A stretch of DNA of 26,557 nt from Alectoria sarmentosa. Taxonomy: Eukaryota; Ascomycota; Lecanoromycetes; Lecanorales; Parmeliaceae. Shown piece by piece: positions 12,207-20,040 of the stretch; position 1 is the first letter of the stretch, and every line of letters begins with the position of its first letter. A program made the position numbers and the translations under genes. The notes beneath the pieces were generated by a model. It saw only the letters and a program-made list of their open reading frames with translations, did not search any database and had not been told where the DNA came from. The DNA lies in assembly GCA_009733775.1 (NCBI GenBank), contig WOGZ01000409.1, forward strand, positions 1 through 26,557. The letters are read 5' to 3'.

Positions 12207-12379
12207 TATAAGGCAACATGGATATTCATGGGTGGTGTGTAAGTTAGTTGATTCTTTCTCACAGAAATTAACTACATATATGTTTGCCAAGCCGTGCGCT
12301 TGGCAAGGTATTTGCTAGGCAGGCACAGTTGCTAAGCGAGGCAGGTACCTTGGCAAGGTAAGTGCTCGGCACTGTGACA
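12207..12379 (-). repeat. 5' LTR of the Gypsy element (right copy, well preserved)
   Basis: This copy begins TATAAGGC (from TGTAAGGC) and ends CTGTGACA. It retains GC-rich words such as GCCAAGCCG, TTGGCAAGG and CTCGGCACTG that are AT-shifted in the left LTR. It is the promoter-bearing LTR of the minus-strand element. Much less decayed than its partner, it borders the gene island, so mutation pressure seems to fall off here. Confidence 0.9.
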
Positions 12380-12384
12380 CTGAG
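12380..12384. repeat. Target site duplication, right (CTGAG)
   Basis: These five bases directly follow the right LTR and match TTGAG at 5015-5019 apart from one C/T difference. Together with the TG/CA-type ends, this fixes the boundaries of the Gypsy element. Confidence 0.7.
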
Positions 12385-12400
12385 CCTCTTTTTTCTGAAT

Positions 12401-12582
12401 CCTTTTACCCTCCGGAGTTCTCCGAGGGCTCTCCGAGGGTTCCTGTCGAAGGGGCTGTCAAGCAAGCTCGAAATCCCATATACTCGTATAATGTATCACG
12501 TATCATGATTTCGAGCTTGCGAGGACAGCCCCTTCGACAGGAACCCTCGGAGAGCCCTTGGAGAGCCCCCGGAGAGAAAAGG
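12401..12582. repeat. Long inverted repeat (foldback), arms 60-80 bases
   Basis: The arm 12415-12475 is the reverse complement of 12507-12568, with one small 3-4 base interruption (near 12458-12462 and 12520-12523) and a few mismatches at the outer ends. Weaker pairing extends outwards to about 12401 and 12582. The loop at 12476-12506 is AT-rich. Each arm contains an 11-base tandem repeat built on CTCCGAGGG. The structure starts some 20 bases right of the Gypsy target site. A 30-base piece of the right arm recurs, decayed, at 21803-21832, so it belongs to a dispersed repeat. It could be a foldback or MITE-like element or two head-to-head copies; no target duplication was identified. Confidence 0.8.
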
Positions 12583-13172
12583 GGGTTCCGGGGATCTCCC
12601 CCGAGCGTAAAAAGAACCTACGATTGTAATTGTAGAGATCTTCCAAGCTTTCCACTACTGGGAAGCCCGCGCCCCCAGCACATATTATACGAATATCTTT
12701 ACAGTCTTGATACGAGTCAACATCTTAGATTTAAAACATCGTTATTGCAGAAGATCTGCATAGAACATAGATCGCAACAGCATTGTCAACCTGCCAAGCT
12801 TGTTCATAGAGTGGGCTACGAAAGATGCTTCTGACAGGCTAAGTACTTTAGTATCATCGCGCCTGCCGATGGTGGAAATTTCGCGCGTGTGGCCTGGTTT
12901 GCCGTTCTAATCGCCACCCACAGGGGCCGCCGGCTTCCGCGTCTAAAAAGCGGATCTCTTGGCTTCACTCCTCCATGCTCTCGAGTCTCGACCAGCTTGA
13001 ATTTTCCAATTTTATAGCTTCAGGACTTCATTCATAGCCAGACTGGGCTTTTTTCCCACAGCTAACCATATTCATGTCTACTAATTGACGGTCTCAACTT
13101 CGTTATCGAGTACTACGTCGACGACTTACCCTCCGAGCACCGAGCCACTAGTTCCTCAATGCTGTCGGGTAT
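12583..13172 (+). promoter_or_regulatory. Intergenic region and presumed VPS9 promoter/5' leader
   Basis: About 590 bases of normal composition between the inverted repeat and the VPS9 start. A pyrimidine-rich stretch (about 12960-13080) is typical of fungal promoters and leaders. An open frame at 12505-12834 runs through the inverted repeat and resembles nothing known, so I do not call it a gene. No TATA element or binding site can be assigned with confidence. An in-frame stop (TAG, 13149-13151) lies just upstream of the chosen VPS9 start. Confidence 0.4.
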
Positions 13173-13230
13173 ATGTCTTGGTCGGAGCCGTCTGCGGATA
13201 CTCCCGAACTGCCTTCCTCAAAAACGGTGA
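13159..13230 (+). other. Upstream open frame overlapping the VPS9 start
   Basis: An ATG at 13159 opens a 23-codon frame that ends with TGA at 13228-13230, past the VPS9 ATG at 13173 and in another frame. If the transcript starts upstream of 13159, scanning ribosomes would meet this ATG first. Both ATGs have T at position -3, so neither context is strong. It could lower VPS9 translation, or it could mean the true transcript start lies downstream or a leader intron removes it. Confidence 0.4.
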
Positions 13231-15844
13231 TAATTTCCACAAATAATCTGGGAGTTGAAAATTCATCGAAGGAAGCTACACAGGGTCAAATAAGCTCTCC
13301 AAAGGCGGGAACACCATCAAAGGCTGACAGCAGCCAACAAAGTTACCATACCCTGGTAGATTTGGACCTCGGAGACCAGATTCCGCGCCGGACAGAGCAA
13401 GATGATGCAGAGATGGAAGGACTTGATGAGACAACAGAGCTTGAGCACAGGACGGAGTCAATGTGTGTCTCTCAAAAGCTAGCACTCTCCTGGGAAGATG
13501 AAGCTGGCGGCCGAGAGGCAGAAGGGAAAGATGTCGCCAAGGGATCTAGCTATGAAGAATCGAAAGATGACGTGTACTTGGACCCTACCCCTAAAATACC
13601 CCGTCAGGAAACTTCCCCTCCAAGGAACCCAGCCATTGCCACGGATACCCAAGACGATGGCTCCACGTCCGAGATACAAAGCATCATGGATCAGTTTGAT
13701 GAGGGTGACGATAGCATCGCCAGTGACCAGACTGGTCAACCAACCTTAGGGATCGTGGAGTCTCATTTGGGGACTCCAATGGGGCATCCTCCAAGACGAT
13801 CCAGTCTTGAGCCATTGAGACCTAGTAGCCAGCAACTTGCCAGCGATCCTGGCTTAGGCCTAGAAGCTCGAGGTCAAGAGGGTTCCGCTCTCGAGGATGG
13901 AATAAGAGCACCCCCAGTGCGAAATTCTAGTCTGCCACAATCCGCATGGTTGCAAGACACGAATACCCCATCCTCTCCAAACTCTTCCATGTCACTACCC
14001 AAATTGCCTCCACCAGAGCCGGACCCCGAACCTGATCTCCCGTTCGACTTCCATCGGTTTCTAGAGCAGCTCCGCCATCGAACAGCAGACCCTGTAGCCA
14101 AGTTCCTCCGATCATTTCTCATCGAATTTGGCAAAAAGCAATGGATGGTCCATGAACAGGTCAAAATAATAAACGATTTCTTGACTTTCATAACCAGCAA
14201 AATGGCTCAATGCGATATTTGGCGAGGTGTCTCAGACGCAGAATTCGACAATGCAAAAGAAGGTATGGAGAAGTTGGTGATGAACAGGCTTTATTCGCAG
14301 ACTTTTTCACCTGCGATTCCAGCACCAGCTCCTGTTCAGGTAGCCAAAGGAAAGAGGAAGGCTACAGAGAGAGCGCTCGGTCCAAGCAGGAAAGGTCAGC
14401 ATCAAGAAGATATTGAGCGAGACGAGATTTTAGCCCAGAAGGTGCGGATCTACGGGTGGGTCCAAGAAAAGCACCTGGACATCCCGCCTATTGGCGATAG
14501 TGGGAGACGGTTTTTGATGTTGGCTCAGCAGGGTGAGGCATCACTCTCAATTCTATAGCTGCGGTTCAGGCTTGACGTTACAACAGAGCTATTAAAGATC
14601 AAGACGTATAGAGCCCCACGTGACAAAGTCATATGTGTATTGAATTGTTGCAAGGTTATTTTCGGTAAGATATATTTTGACAGGAAGAATTGGGGGCAAG
14701 CAACATCTAACAACTTTCTAGGTCTGTTGCGCAACACGAATGCCTCCGACACTTCAGCCGATTCATTTGTGCCTCTCTTGATATATGTTGTTCTCCATGC
14801 TAACCCTGACCATCTTGTTTCCAATGTACAGTACATACTCCGTTTCAGAAACCAAGACAAACTCGGTGGAGAAGCAGGCTACTACCTTTCCTCGCTGGTA
14901 AGTTGAGAGTCTTGATCTACTTTGGGAGATTTATTCACATGATGGTCACTAGATGGGAGCAATTCAATTCATTGAGAATCTTGATCGAACTTCTCTCACG
15001 ATATCTGATGAGGATTTCGAGAAGAATGTTGAAGCAGCAGTCTCCGTCATCGCCGAACGACACAAAGAAATAGAGATACCACAATCACCGCAATCACCGC
15101 AATCCCGTCATCCCACTCACCCACAAATTTCAGAAAAATCTGGACTGAGTCAACCAGAGGTCGTTCCTCGGAACTCCATAGAAGCCGAATACATTACACC
15201 GAGGAGACCCACGTCCTCTCGAGACTATCCTAGATCCCCGCCAGGCAATGACGGTTCAGATGATCACACTGCCGTAAGTGGCTTGCTACGAACCATACAG
15301 AGACCATTGTCAAGCTTGGGTAGGATGTTCTCCGATGACCCTTCCAACGCGCAACAGCCAGGGACTCGAGCACAGCCAGGGCCTGCCTTTCCGCCAAATC
15401 CACCCCAGAGGCTATCACCAGCAGTGTTTCAACCGCCCCGAAATAGCAATGACATGATCAGACCCAGCGAAGGGGCCAGAGCGGTCGAGAAATCCAGTCG
15501 GAGTCCTGAGAGAAAGCTCAGTGCAGAAGATGCGGCTGCACGTCAAGCGAGCGCTGAGTCAGCGGAAGCTCAGCGGATACAGCGAGCTGAGCACCAGGAT
15601 GTATTGGAGTCAGTGAAAATGTCGAAGCGTGTATTGAATGTCTTGCTAACCAAGACTCCATCAGAACCCTTGCAGGGATGTTTCCAGATTTGGATAAAGA
15701 TGTTATTGATGATGTTGTAAGAGTGAAACAGGGCAGGTAAGCAAACATTGATGGTATTTGCGCCGGTTGTGCTGTGGCTGACGGCCTTGCTTTCTGTGCA
15801 GAGTCGGTTTGGCAGTCGATGCTTGCCTTGCACTGAACTCATGA
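13173..15844 (+). CDS. vps9: VPS9-CUE protein, guanine exchange factor for Rab5/Vps21 GTPases
   Basis: Predicted 794 aa from six exons: 13173-14532, 14587-14664, 14722-14897, 14953-15608, 15665-15736, 15802-15844. Each intron is GT-AG, 54-65 bases, and the phases join without a break. Residues 1-290 are low-complexity, acidic and Ser/Pro-rich, probably disordered. A helical bundle follows (FHRFLEQL, residues 293-300, onward), then the VPS9 domain to about 560, with a 25-30 residue low-complexity insert near 384-410. The exchange-critical Asp and Tyr of the family correspond to D493 (in ADSFVPLLIYVV) and the Tyr of GEAGYYL (533-534). Residues 570-740 are Pro/Ser-rich. The end (751-794) is a CUE ubiquitin-binding domain with its MFP motif at 762-764. 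It acts on endosomes in vacuolar sorting. Yeast Vps9 is about 450 aa; long linkers are usual in filamentous fungi. The first exon is the least certain part. Confidence 0.93.
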
Positions 15845-16657
15845 TAGCCAAAGCAGCTTCCCTAGCATTCAATGGCTAAATGGAAACTTGGCCGCCTACA
15901 ATTTGGGTCGCAACTTAATTCTTTTTCATTTTCGAGCGGTACCACTTACGAACTCTGTCATCCTTCAGAAATGGTAGTCTGCAATTCGAGATTATTACAG
16001 CTCCTGTCTAATCCCGAGGACGAATTTCTGCCATCACATCAAACATCATGTGAAGATTGCCTGTACCGATATTGATCCGGCGACAACTTGCAGTAGACAC
16101 GTGAAAATCATGCAGTCCACTATGCCTCGGCGGTCAAGCACGCAGCCGGAGAAAGTGGTAATATCGGGAAACGATCTCTTACCATGTGTTTACGATTGAG
16201 GGTGTCAAGCCAGAAGTCTTCGTGGTTTTTGCTCAAGAAAAATCAGGCAAAGTGTTCGATAAAAGCCGGACACCTCTCTTGGTTCCAGAATATGCGATGC
16301 TTTTAGGTATCATCTGCTACTTCTTTCTAGCATTGTGCTTGCAGCATGGTAGACTAATGTCCCAGCGAAGCTGTGTGAGATTTCTGCACGGGAACATGGA
16401 GTCTACACATGGTCATTGAAGTTTTATTTCCACCAGTGGTGACTGCCCAATTCGGATGACGAACAAGGGGCCGGTGGATCGAGAAGAATTTGGTCTCAGC
16501 TGGATGCACTTGCCGCCCGTAAGGTCCTCATGCCAGTTCCTAGGATTTTGCCAACTTTTACTTTCACTAACCATCACATCCTGTTTCCCACCGCTCTATA
16601 ATCCTATCTCAACTGCCGAAGTTTATAAAGTCGCTACCTAAGACAGGAGGATCCATC
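15845..16657. other. Intergenic region between VPS9 and the two-pass membrane protein gene
   Basis: About 810 bases of normal composition. It must hold the VPS9 3' end and the promoter of the next gene. A pyrimidine-rich stretch (16545-16600) lies before the next ATG. Small open frames here (15872-16075, 16186-16419 and 16456-16641) resemble no family I know and lack support. The one at 16186 has a hydrophobic stretch but nothing else in its favour. No tRNA was recognised. Confidence 0.5.
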
Positions 16658-18454
16658 ATGGCAGGCCCACGAGAGAGGAGCCGCCGTCGCGGCAACGAGA
16701 GACAACCGGAACATGTGTTGCAGGACAAACAGACCTCGCACCGCAGACCGACGGCTGAGGGCTCGAACGATGCGGGAGAACATAGGCACGTCCGTGACAA
16801 TACAGATGCTCCGTCTGCCCACGTCGAGGACTCATATGATGATCGCAATCACGGCCACCCTCTGAATTCGGGAGCTCAGCGTTTAGACCGAAGAATCCTA
16901 AGGACGTGCAAAGAACGATCGGCAGGAGTTCTAAGAACGTGCAAAGAAGGGTTAGCAAAGCACTGGATGAGGATCTTACCAGCCACCATTTGCATCTTTC
17001 TCGTCTATGGTCTTTGGAATTTCTGCGATCTCAATCGTAGTGCTGAGCCTTCTAATTACGGGCTTGGTTGGAGTAACAGGCAACCCACGAGACTTTACCA
17101 GTCGATGGTAACAGTGACACACACGGCACCGACAGCTTACATCACATATACGGTCCATCATAAGCAGTTCCATGATGCTAGGCCGGTACATCATCAGGCA
17201 CCAATGGTGGTCCCTTCAAATCTCGAGGCAACGGGCCAGGTGATAGGTCAAGACCTGTCACACCCTCATATAGTGACAGCAACATCCGCTTCAGTCTCTG
17301 GACTGTACTTCATACCGATGTCATTTACAAGCGGAGGCTGGCCACAGACGCAGCGAGACACTCGTCCTTCCTCCCGCTCTGCAAGGAATACTGATGGATC
17401 ACAAACCCTGCAGAGAGGTCCTGGCTTTGGAACCTCGGAACCAGAAGCCAAACTCCGAGTCCAGTCTCGCGAAATCGGCGCTGCTCGCGATCTGTTCCCT
17501 AGCCAAGCGGATACGGACTCCACCTCTTTTAGTCGCTGGGGAGTGGAGGTACTGTATGGATTGCATCGCTGTAGCCGTCGCAGCATTCCCTTCTATGAGG
17601 AATGCACCAAAAACGTATGCAGTCCACACAAACAGCTCACTTCTATGTGCAACACGAGTAAGACCATCTCCGATCCTTTCCGAAAGCAAGAATGCGAGTG
17701 GTGTTGGCCAGAGAACCAAAGAAGGCAGCAGGAAATCAACGACCACTGCATGGAAGTGTCGAAACGTGCGCTTAACGCCATGTTCATCAGTTGTGGCATT
17801 TTTCTCTTTTGCACGCTTGCCATCGCTATTGTATTGGCTACACGAATTCTCCGACGCAGGCGAAGGGCCAAAGCAGACCGCATTCTCCACAAGCACGCAC
17901 CATCTGCTTCTCTACTTCAGGAGAAGACCAACAGCTTCCCAATCCATTGCTTTTCATTCCGCACGTCCCATTGTGGTAAATCCGAAACCGCAAAAAATAA
18001 AGTTGACATGGCGATACGCAAACGCTCGCCAGGCGAGGCTGTTGGTCAAAATCCTTGGTACAAAGCAGTCTTTGCAAAGTCAAAAATTGTCTCGGGAAGC
18101 GGCCCAGAGAACCCACCTGGTCGATTGAGACTCCAGAAGAAAAGAACAAAGCCTTTCGATGGGGAGATCGCCATCGGAGATGGGGATCATGAAAGAGTGC
18201 CAGTCCTTCCTCCAGCTTCTCCCGCTTCTAGCTCTCGGGTGTTCTCTGACATTGAGAACATGGGTCAAGAAAGCTTGCTATCGGGCCCAGGAACTAACAT
18301 CAGCCAACGTGATCCGCAAGGAATGCCGCGCCGAGCTTCAAGGCAATCCAGAGCCGTCAGCTCAGGCAGCGAGCAGACTTCTTCAAGGGCAAACCATCGT
18401 CGAGATGCTGGCGCTGGCCTCTACGATCTACAGCGCCTCACAGAACTTAGCTGA
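16658..18454 (+). CDS. Unrecognised 598-aa protein with two membrane segments and a Cys-rich loop
   Basis: I do not recognise a family. Residues 1-100 are charged and hydrophilic (Arg, His, Asp-rich) and contain a near-duplicate LRTCKE at 81-86 and 92-97. A first membrane segment lies at about 105-121 and a second at about 374-394, followed by RILRRRRRAK. The arginine cluster suggests that the C-terminal tail is cytosolic, and with two passes the N-terminus would be too. Between them is a Ser/Thr-rich loop that ends in a Cys cluster at 305, 316, 321, 331, 346, 349 and 364 (including CEWCW), a likely disulfide-bonded lumenal or extracellular module. The tail (400-598) is basic, Ser/Pro-rich and probably disordered. 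The ATG context (ATCATGG) fits and the frame is open without introns. It is likely a surface or endomembrane protein. Unseen introns in the tail cannot be excluded. Confidence 0.75.
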   Translation: MAGPRERSRRRGNERQPEHVLQDKQTSHRRPTAEGSNDAGEHRHVRDNTDAPSAHVEDSYDDRNHGHPLNSGAQRLDRRILRTCKERSAGVLRTCKEGLAKHWMRILPATICIFLVYGLWNFCDLNRSAEPSNYGLGWSNRQPTRLYQSMVTVTHTAPTAYITYTVHHKQFHDARPVHHQAPMVVPSNLEATGQVIGQDLSHPHIVTATSASVSGLYFIPMSFTSGGWPQTQRDTRPSSRSARNTDGSQTLQRGPGFGTSEPEAKLRVQSREIGAARDLFPSQADTDSTSFSRWGVEVLYGLHRCSRRSIPFYEECTKNVCSPHKQLTSMCNTSKTISDPFRKQECEWCWPENQRRQQEINDHCMEVSKRALNAMFISCGIFLFCTLAIAIVLATRILRRRRRAKADRILHKHAPSASLLQEKTNSFPIHCFSFRTSHCGKSETAKNKVDMAIRKRSPGEAVGQNPWYKAVFAKSKIVSGSGPENPPGRLRLQKKRTKPFDGEIAIGDGDHERVPVLPPASPASSSRVFSDIENMGQESLLSGPGTNISQRDPQGMPRRASRQSRAVSSGSEQTSSRANHRRDAGAGLYDLQRLTELS

Positions 18455-19370
18455 AGTCGAGGTTGGCCGGAAACCCAGAGTGAAAAAGCTGGTCTTGCTC
18501 TGTTTCTCATTATCCCGTTGTCAACATTGCTAGCTACAAAAGGACTATTACATGCGTCTGTTTAGCGTCGGAAATCGCACGCAAGCCTGTGTTCTGCTTT
18601 ATGCGCCGAACAGGATATGAGCCTCTGTTTCACTTCCCTTGTTGGGAGGATTACAGGGACAAAAACTTGTTCAGTATAGCCTTGCATTACCACTGCGCAT
18701 GGACACAAAGGGTTGCAGAGGCCGCTGGTATGTGTAGTCTTAGTTTGGTTCAATAGAGAAAGCAGTGCCAAAACATTATTTATTTCAATGGACCGCTCGA
18801 GCCGCTCGAGCCCCAAGGAGTAATCCATCTCTCTACCGCAACGTCTCTTTCCCGGTGAGCAGCCACGCAAGTAGGAAAATTTCGGAGAGTCTAATCTACA
18901 ATGTTATCAGGCAAGTGAAGAGAGAAACTTTTGCACTCGAGGCTCAGGTGGCTATCTTGCTTCTTGCACCAAGTTCGGGCTTCATTCTTCAAGCCGATCA
19001 AGTCAATCAAAACGAACAAGATGACACCTTCAAAGTGGGTTTCCCCTATCAAAAATTCTCTTTGAGCACATGCTTCTGGTGCTTCCAAAATCTAGGGATT
19101 TGAGACCCGATCCACTGCAAGTCATCAGGGTAGCTTGTCTGCATCTACAAGACTCGAGAACCTCAGTATGGAATTGAAGGCCTTTCTACTTGATCCTCCA
19201 ACCGTCTTCTATATCACTTCCTTGAAGAGGAATGAAGGTGTTTTGTAAATGTGATCTTGCCATTACTGGATGCTAGCCCGCGTATCCACAAGTGTATTTC
19301 ATGATTGCTTAAGTAAAATCTGCTCCCAATTCCCTGCTCGTCTTTGACTTCATTCTCCTTTTCGTTCATT
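18455..19370. other. Intergenic region before the methyltransferase stub
   Basis: About 900 bases of normal composition. It contains the 3' end of the preceding gene and the promoter of the next. A direct 9-base duplication (CCGCTCGAG twice) lies at about 18793-18810. Open frames at 18765-19103 (plus) and 18562-18870 (minus) overlap each other and match no family I know; I do not call either. The last part (19320-19370) is pyrimidine-rich like a fungal leader. Confidence 0.5.
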
Positions 19371-19402
19371 CAAAAATACAGGCACTTCGCGCTGTATTTT
19401 TG
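19371..19402. promoter_or_regulatory. 11-base perfect inverted repeat upstream of the methyltransferase start
   Basis: CAAAAATACAG (19371-19381) and its exact reverse complement (19392-19402) flank a 10-base spacer, ending 30 bases before the ATG at 19433. It could be a dyad binding site for a dimeric regulator or a hairpin in the 5' leader. Function is inferred from position only. Confidence 0.45.
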
Positions 19403-19432
19403 GCATTCCACCCTTAAGCCCACTCACTCCCC

Positions 19433-19814
19433 ATGGCTCCACCAAAGGTCAACGCGCAGATCAAAGCTCGTGGAAAGGACGTGGATTGGTACAAAGCGGA
19501 CATAGGAGAGATCAGTGAGCCAGCTCGACAGCTCCTCCAGGATTATAGTAGGATACATCCCGGCGGAATAGTCCGACACGTCGCACATACGAATCGTGGA
19601 CGCCGAAAACTCTTGGTACTACGAATAGAGAGATCGCGCTTGGGACATATTCCCTTATCCCTGCATAGGCCAATGCCGTTTCCTTGACCTCTCCATTTAC
19701 CTTTTTCCCCTCTATCCCACCATCCTCCGTCGTCTCAAGGAATCGAACAACATCATTTTGGACATGGGCTGCTGCTTTGTGTTGCGTGAACAGATTGCGG
19801 AGCGGAATAACTAG
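19433..19814 (+). pseudogene. Truncated SAM-dependent methyltransferase (fungal secondary-metabolism type)
   Basis: The N-terminus reads VDWYKADIGEISEPARQLL, then RDRAWDIFPYPCIGQCRFLD, YPTILRRLKESNNIILD and MGCCF. This is the start of a fungal class I methyltransferase family similar to the meroterpenoid enzyme AusD, normally near 280 aa. A 49-base GT-AG segment (19580-19628) restores the frame between the first two blocks: exons 19433-19579 and 19629-19814, total 110 aa. Homology stops directly after CCF, inside the SAM-binding motif I, at 19778. The next codons (VLREQIAERNN) are foreign and a TAG follows at 19812-19814, two bases before the repeat unit at 19816. Thus most of the catalytic domain is gone. 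It is likely a gene cut by a transposon insertion or rearrangement. The donor site is weak, so the intron might instead be decay. Confidence 0.75.
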
Positions 19815-19815
19815 T

Positions 19816-20040
19816 TGGAAAGCTTGCTTTCTTCATGATCAAAAGTTATGCAGGAAAAAGTACGATATGGTTATATTTAAGGTTGATCAATCAGACCTTC
19901 AGATTTCACGATTTTCAAGCTAAAACACATTTTATTTCTTCATTTTCGATTTAAACGCGGGTACGTTTCAAATAAATTATTGTATAAGATTAAACCTCGA
20001 ACATTAATTTTTTATATTCTATTTTTTTTTATTTTTTTCG
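19816..20040 (+). repeat. Island-flanking direct repeat, copy R (better preserved)
   Basis: This is the same repeat as 4656-4866, in the same orientation, and it marks the switch from the gene island to the right AT block. It keeps C and G where copy L has T and A (for example GCTTGCTTTC against GCTTACTTTT), and it becomes more AT-rich towards its right end. It starts two bases after the stop of the broken methyltransferase gene, so it is probably the edge of the element that disrupted that gene. The family is unidentified. Confidence 0.75.

Larger units (their letters stand above)
5020..12379 (-). mobile_element. Full-length, inactive Ty3/Gypsy LTR retrotransposon
   Basis: This is a 7,360-base element with 173-base LTRs at both ends and a 5-base target duplication. 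On the minus strand the remnants come in the order Gag, protease, reverse transcriptase (YIDD at 8249-8260), RNase H end, integrase (zinc finger, catalytic core, C-terminal module). This PR-RT-RH-IN order defines Ty3/Gypsy. All coding parts are broken by stops that look like CAA, CAG or CGA turned into TAA, TAG or TGA. A primer-binding site would lie just left of 12207 on the minus strand; the sequence there (TGATAACAACATC after three bases) is a possible decayed one. No clear polypurine tract is visible next to 5193. The element inserted between a diverged repeat on its left and the inverted repeat on its right. Confidence 0.93.

Noticed and set aside
12456..12724. Possible solo LTR running from TGTCAAGC to GAGTCAACA
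   Set aside because: The TG/CA-type ends are present, but no flanking target duplication is visible and the left end lies inside the inverted-repeat arm.
12505..12834. Plus-strand open frame of 109 codons
   Set aside because: It runs through one arm of the inverted repeat, has no recognisable domain, and its composition follows the repeat.
16186..16419. Plus-strand open frame of 77 codons with a hydrophobic stretch
   Set aside because: No family match, no splice extension I could see, and it lies where a promoter or 3' end is expected.
17394..18128. Long overlapping open frame (244 codons) in another frame of the two-pass membrane protein gene, plus antisense frames there
   Set aside because: The 598-codon frame explains the region with clear membrane segments and a Cys pattern; the others look like composition-driven shadows.
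4656..20040. Whole island as one giant transposon or Starship-like cargo element
   Set aside because: The flanks are homologous direct repeats, but there is no tyrosine recombinase or other captain-like gene, and VPS9 is a core housekeeping gene.
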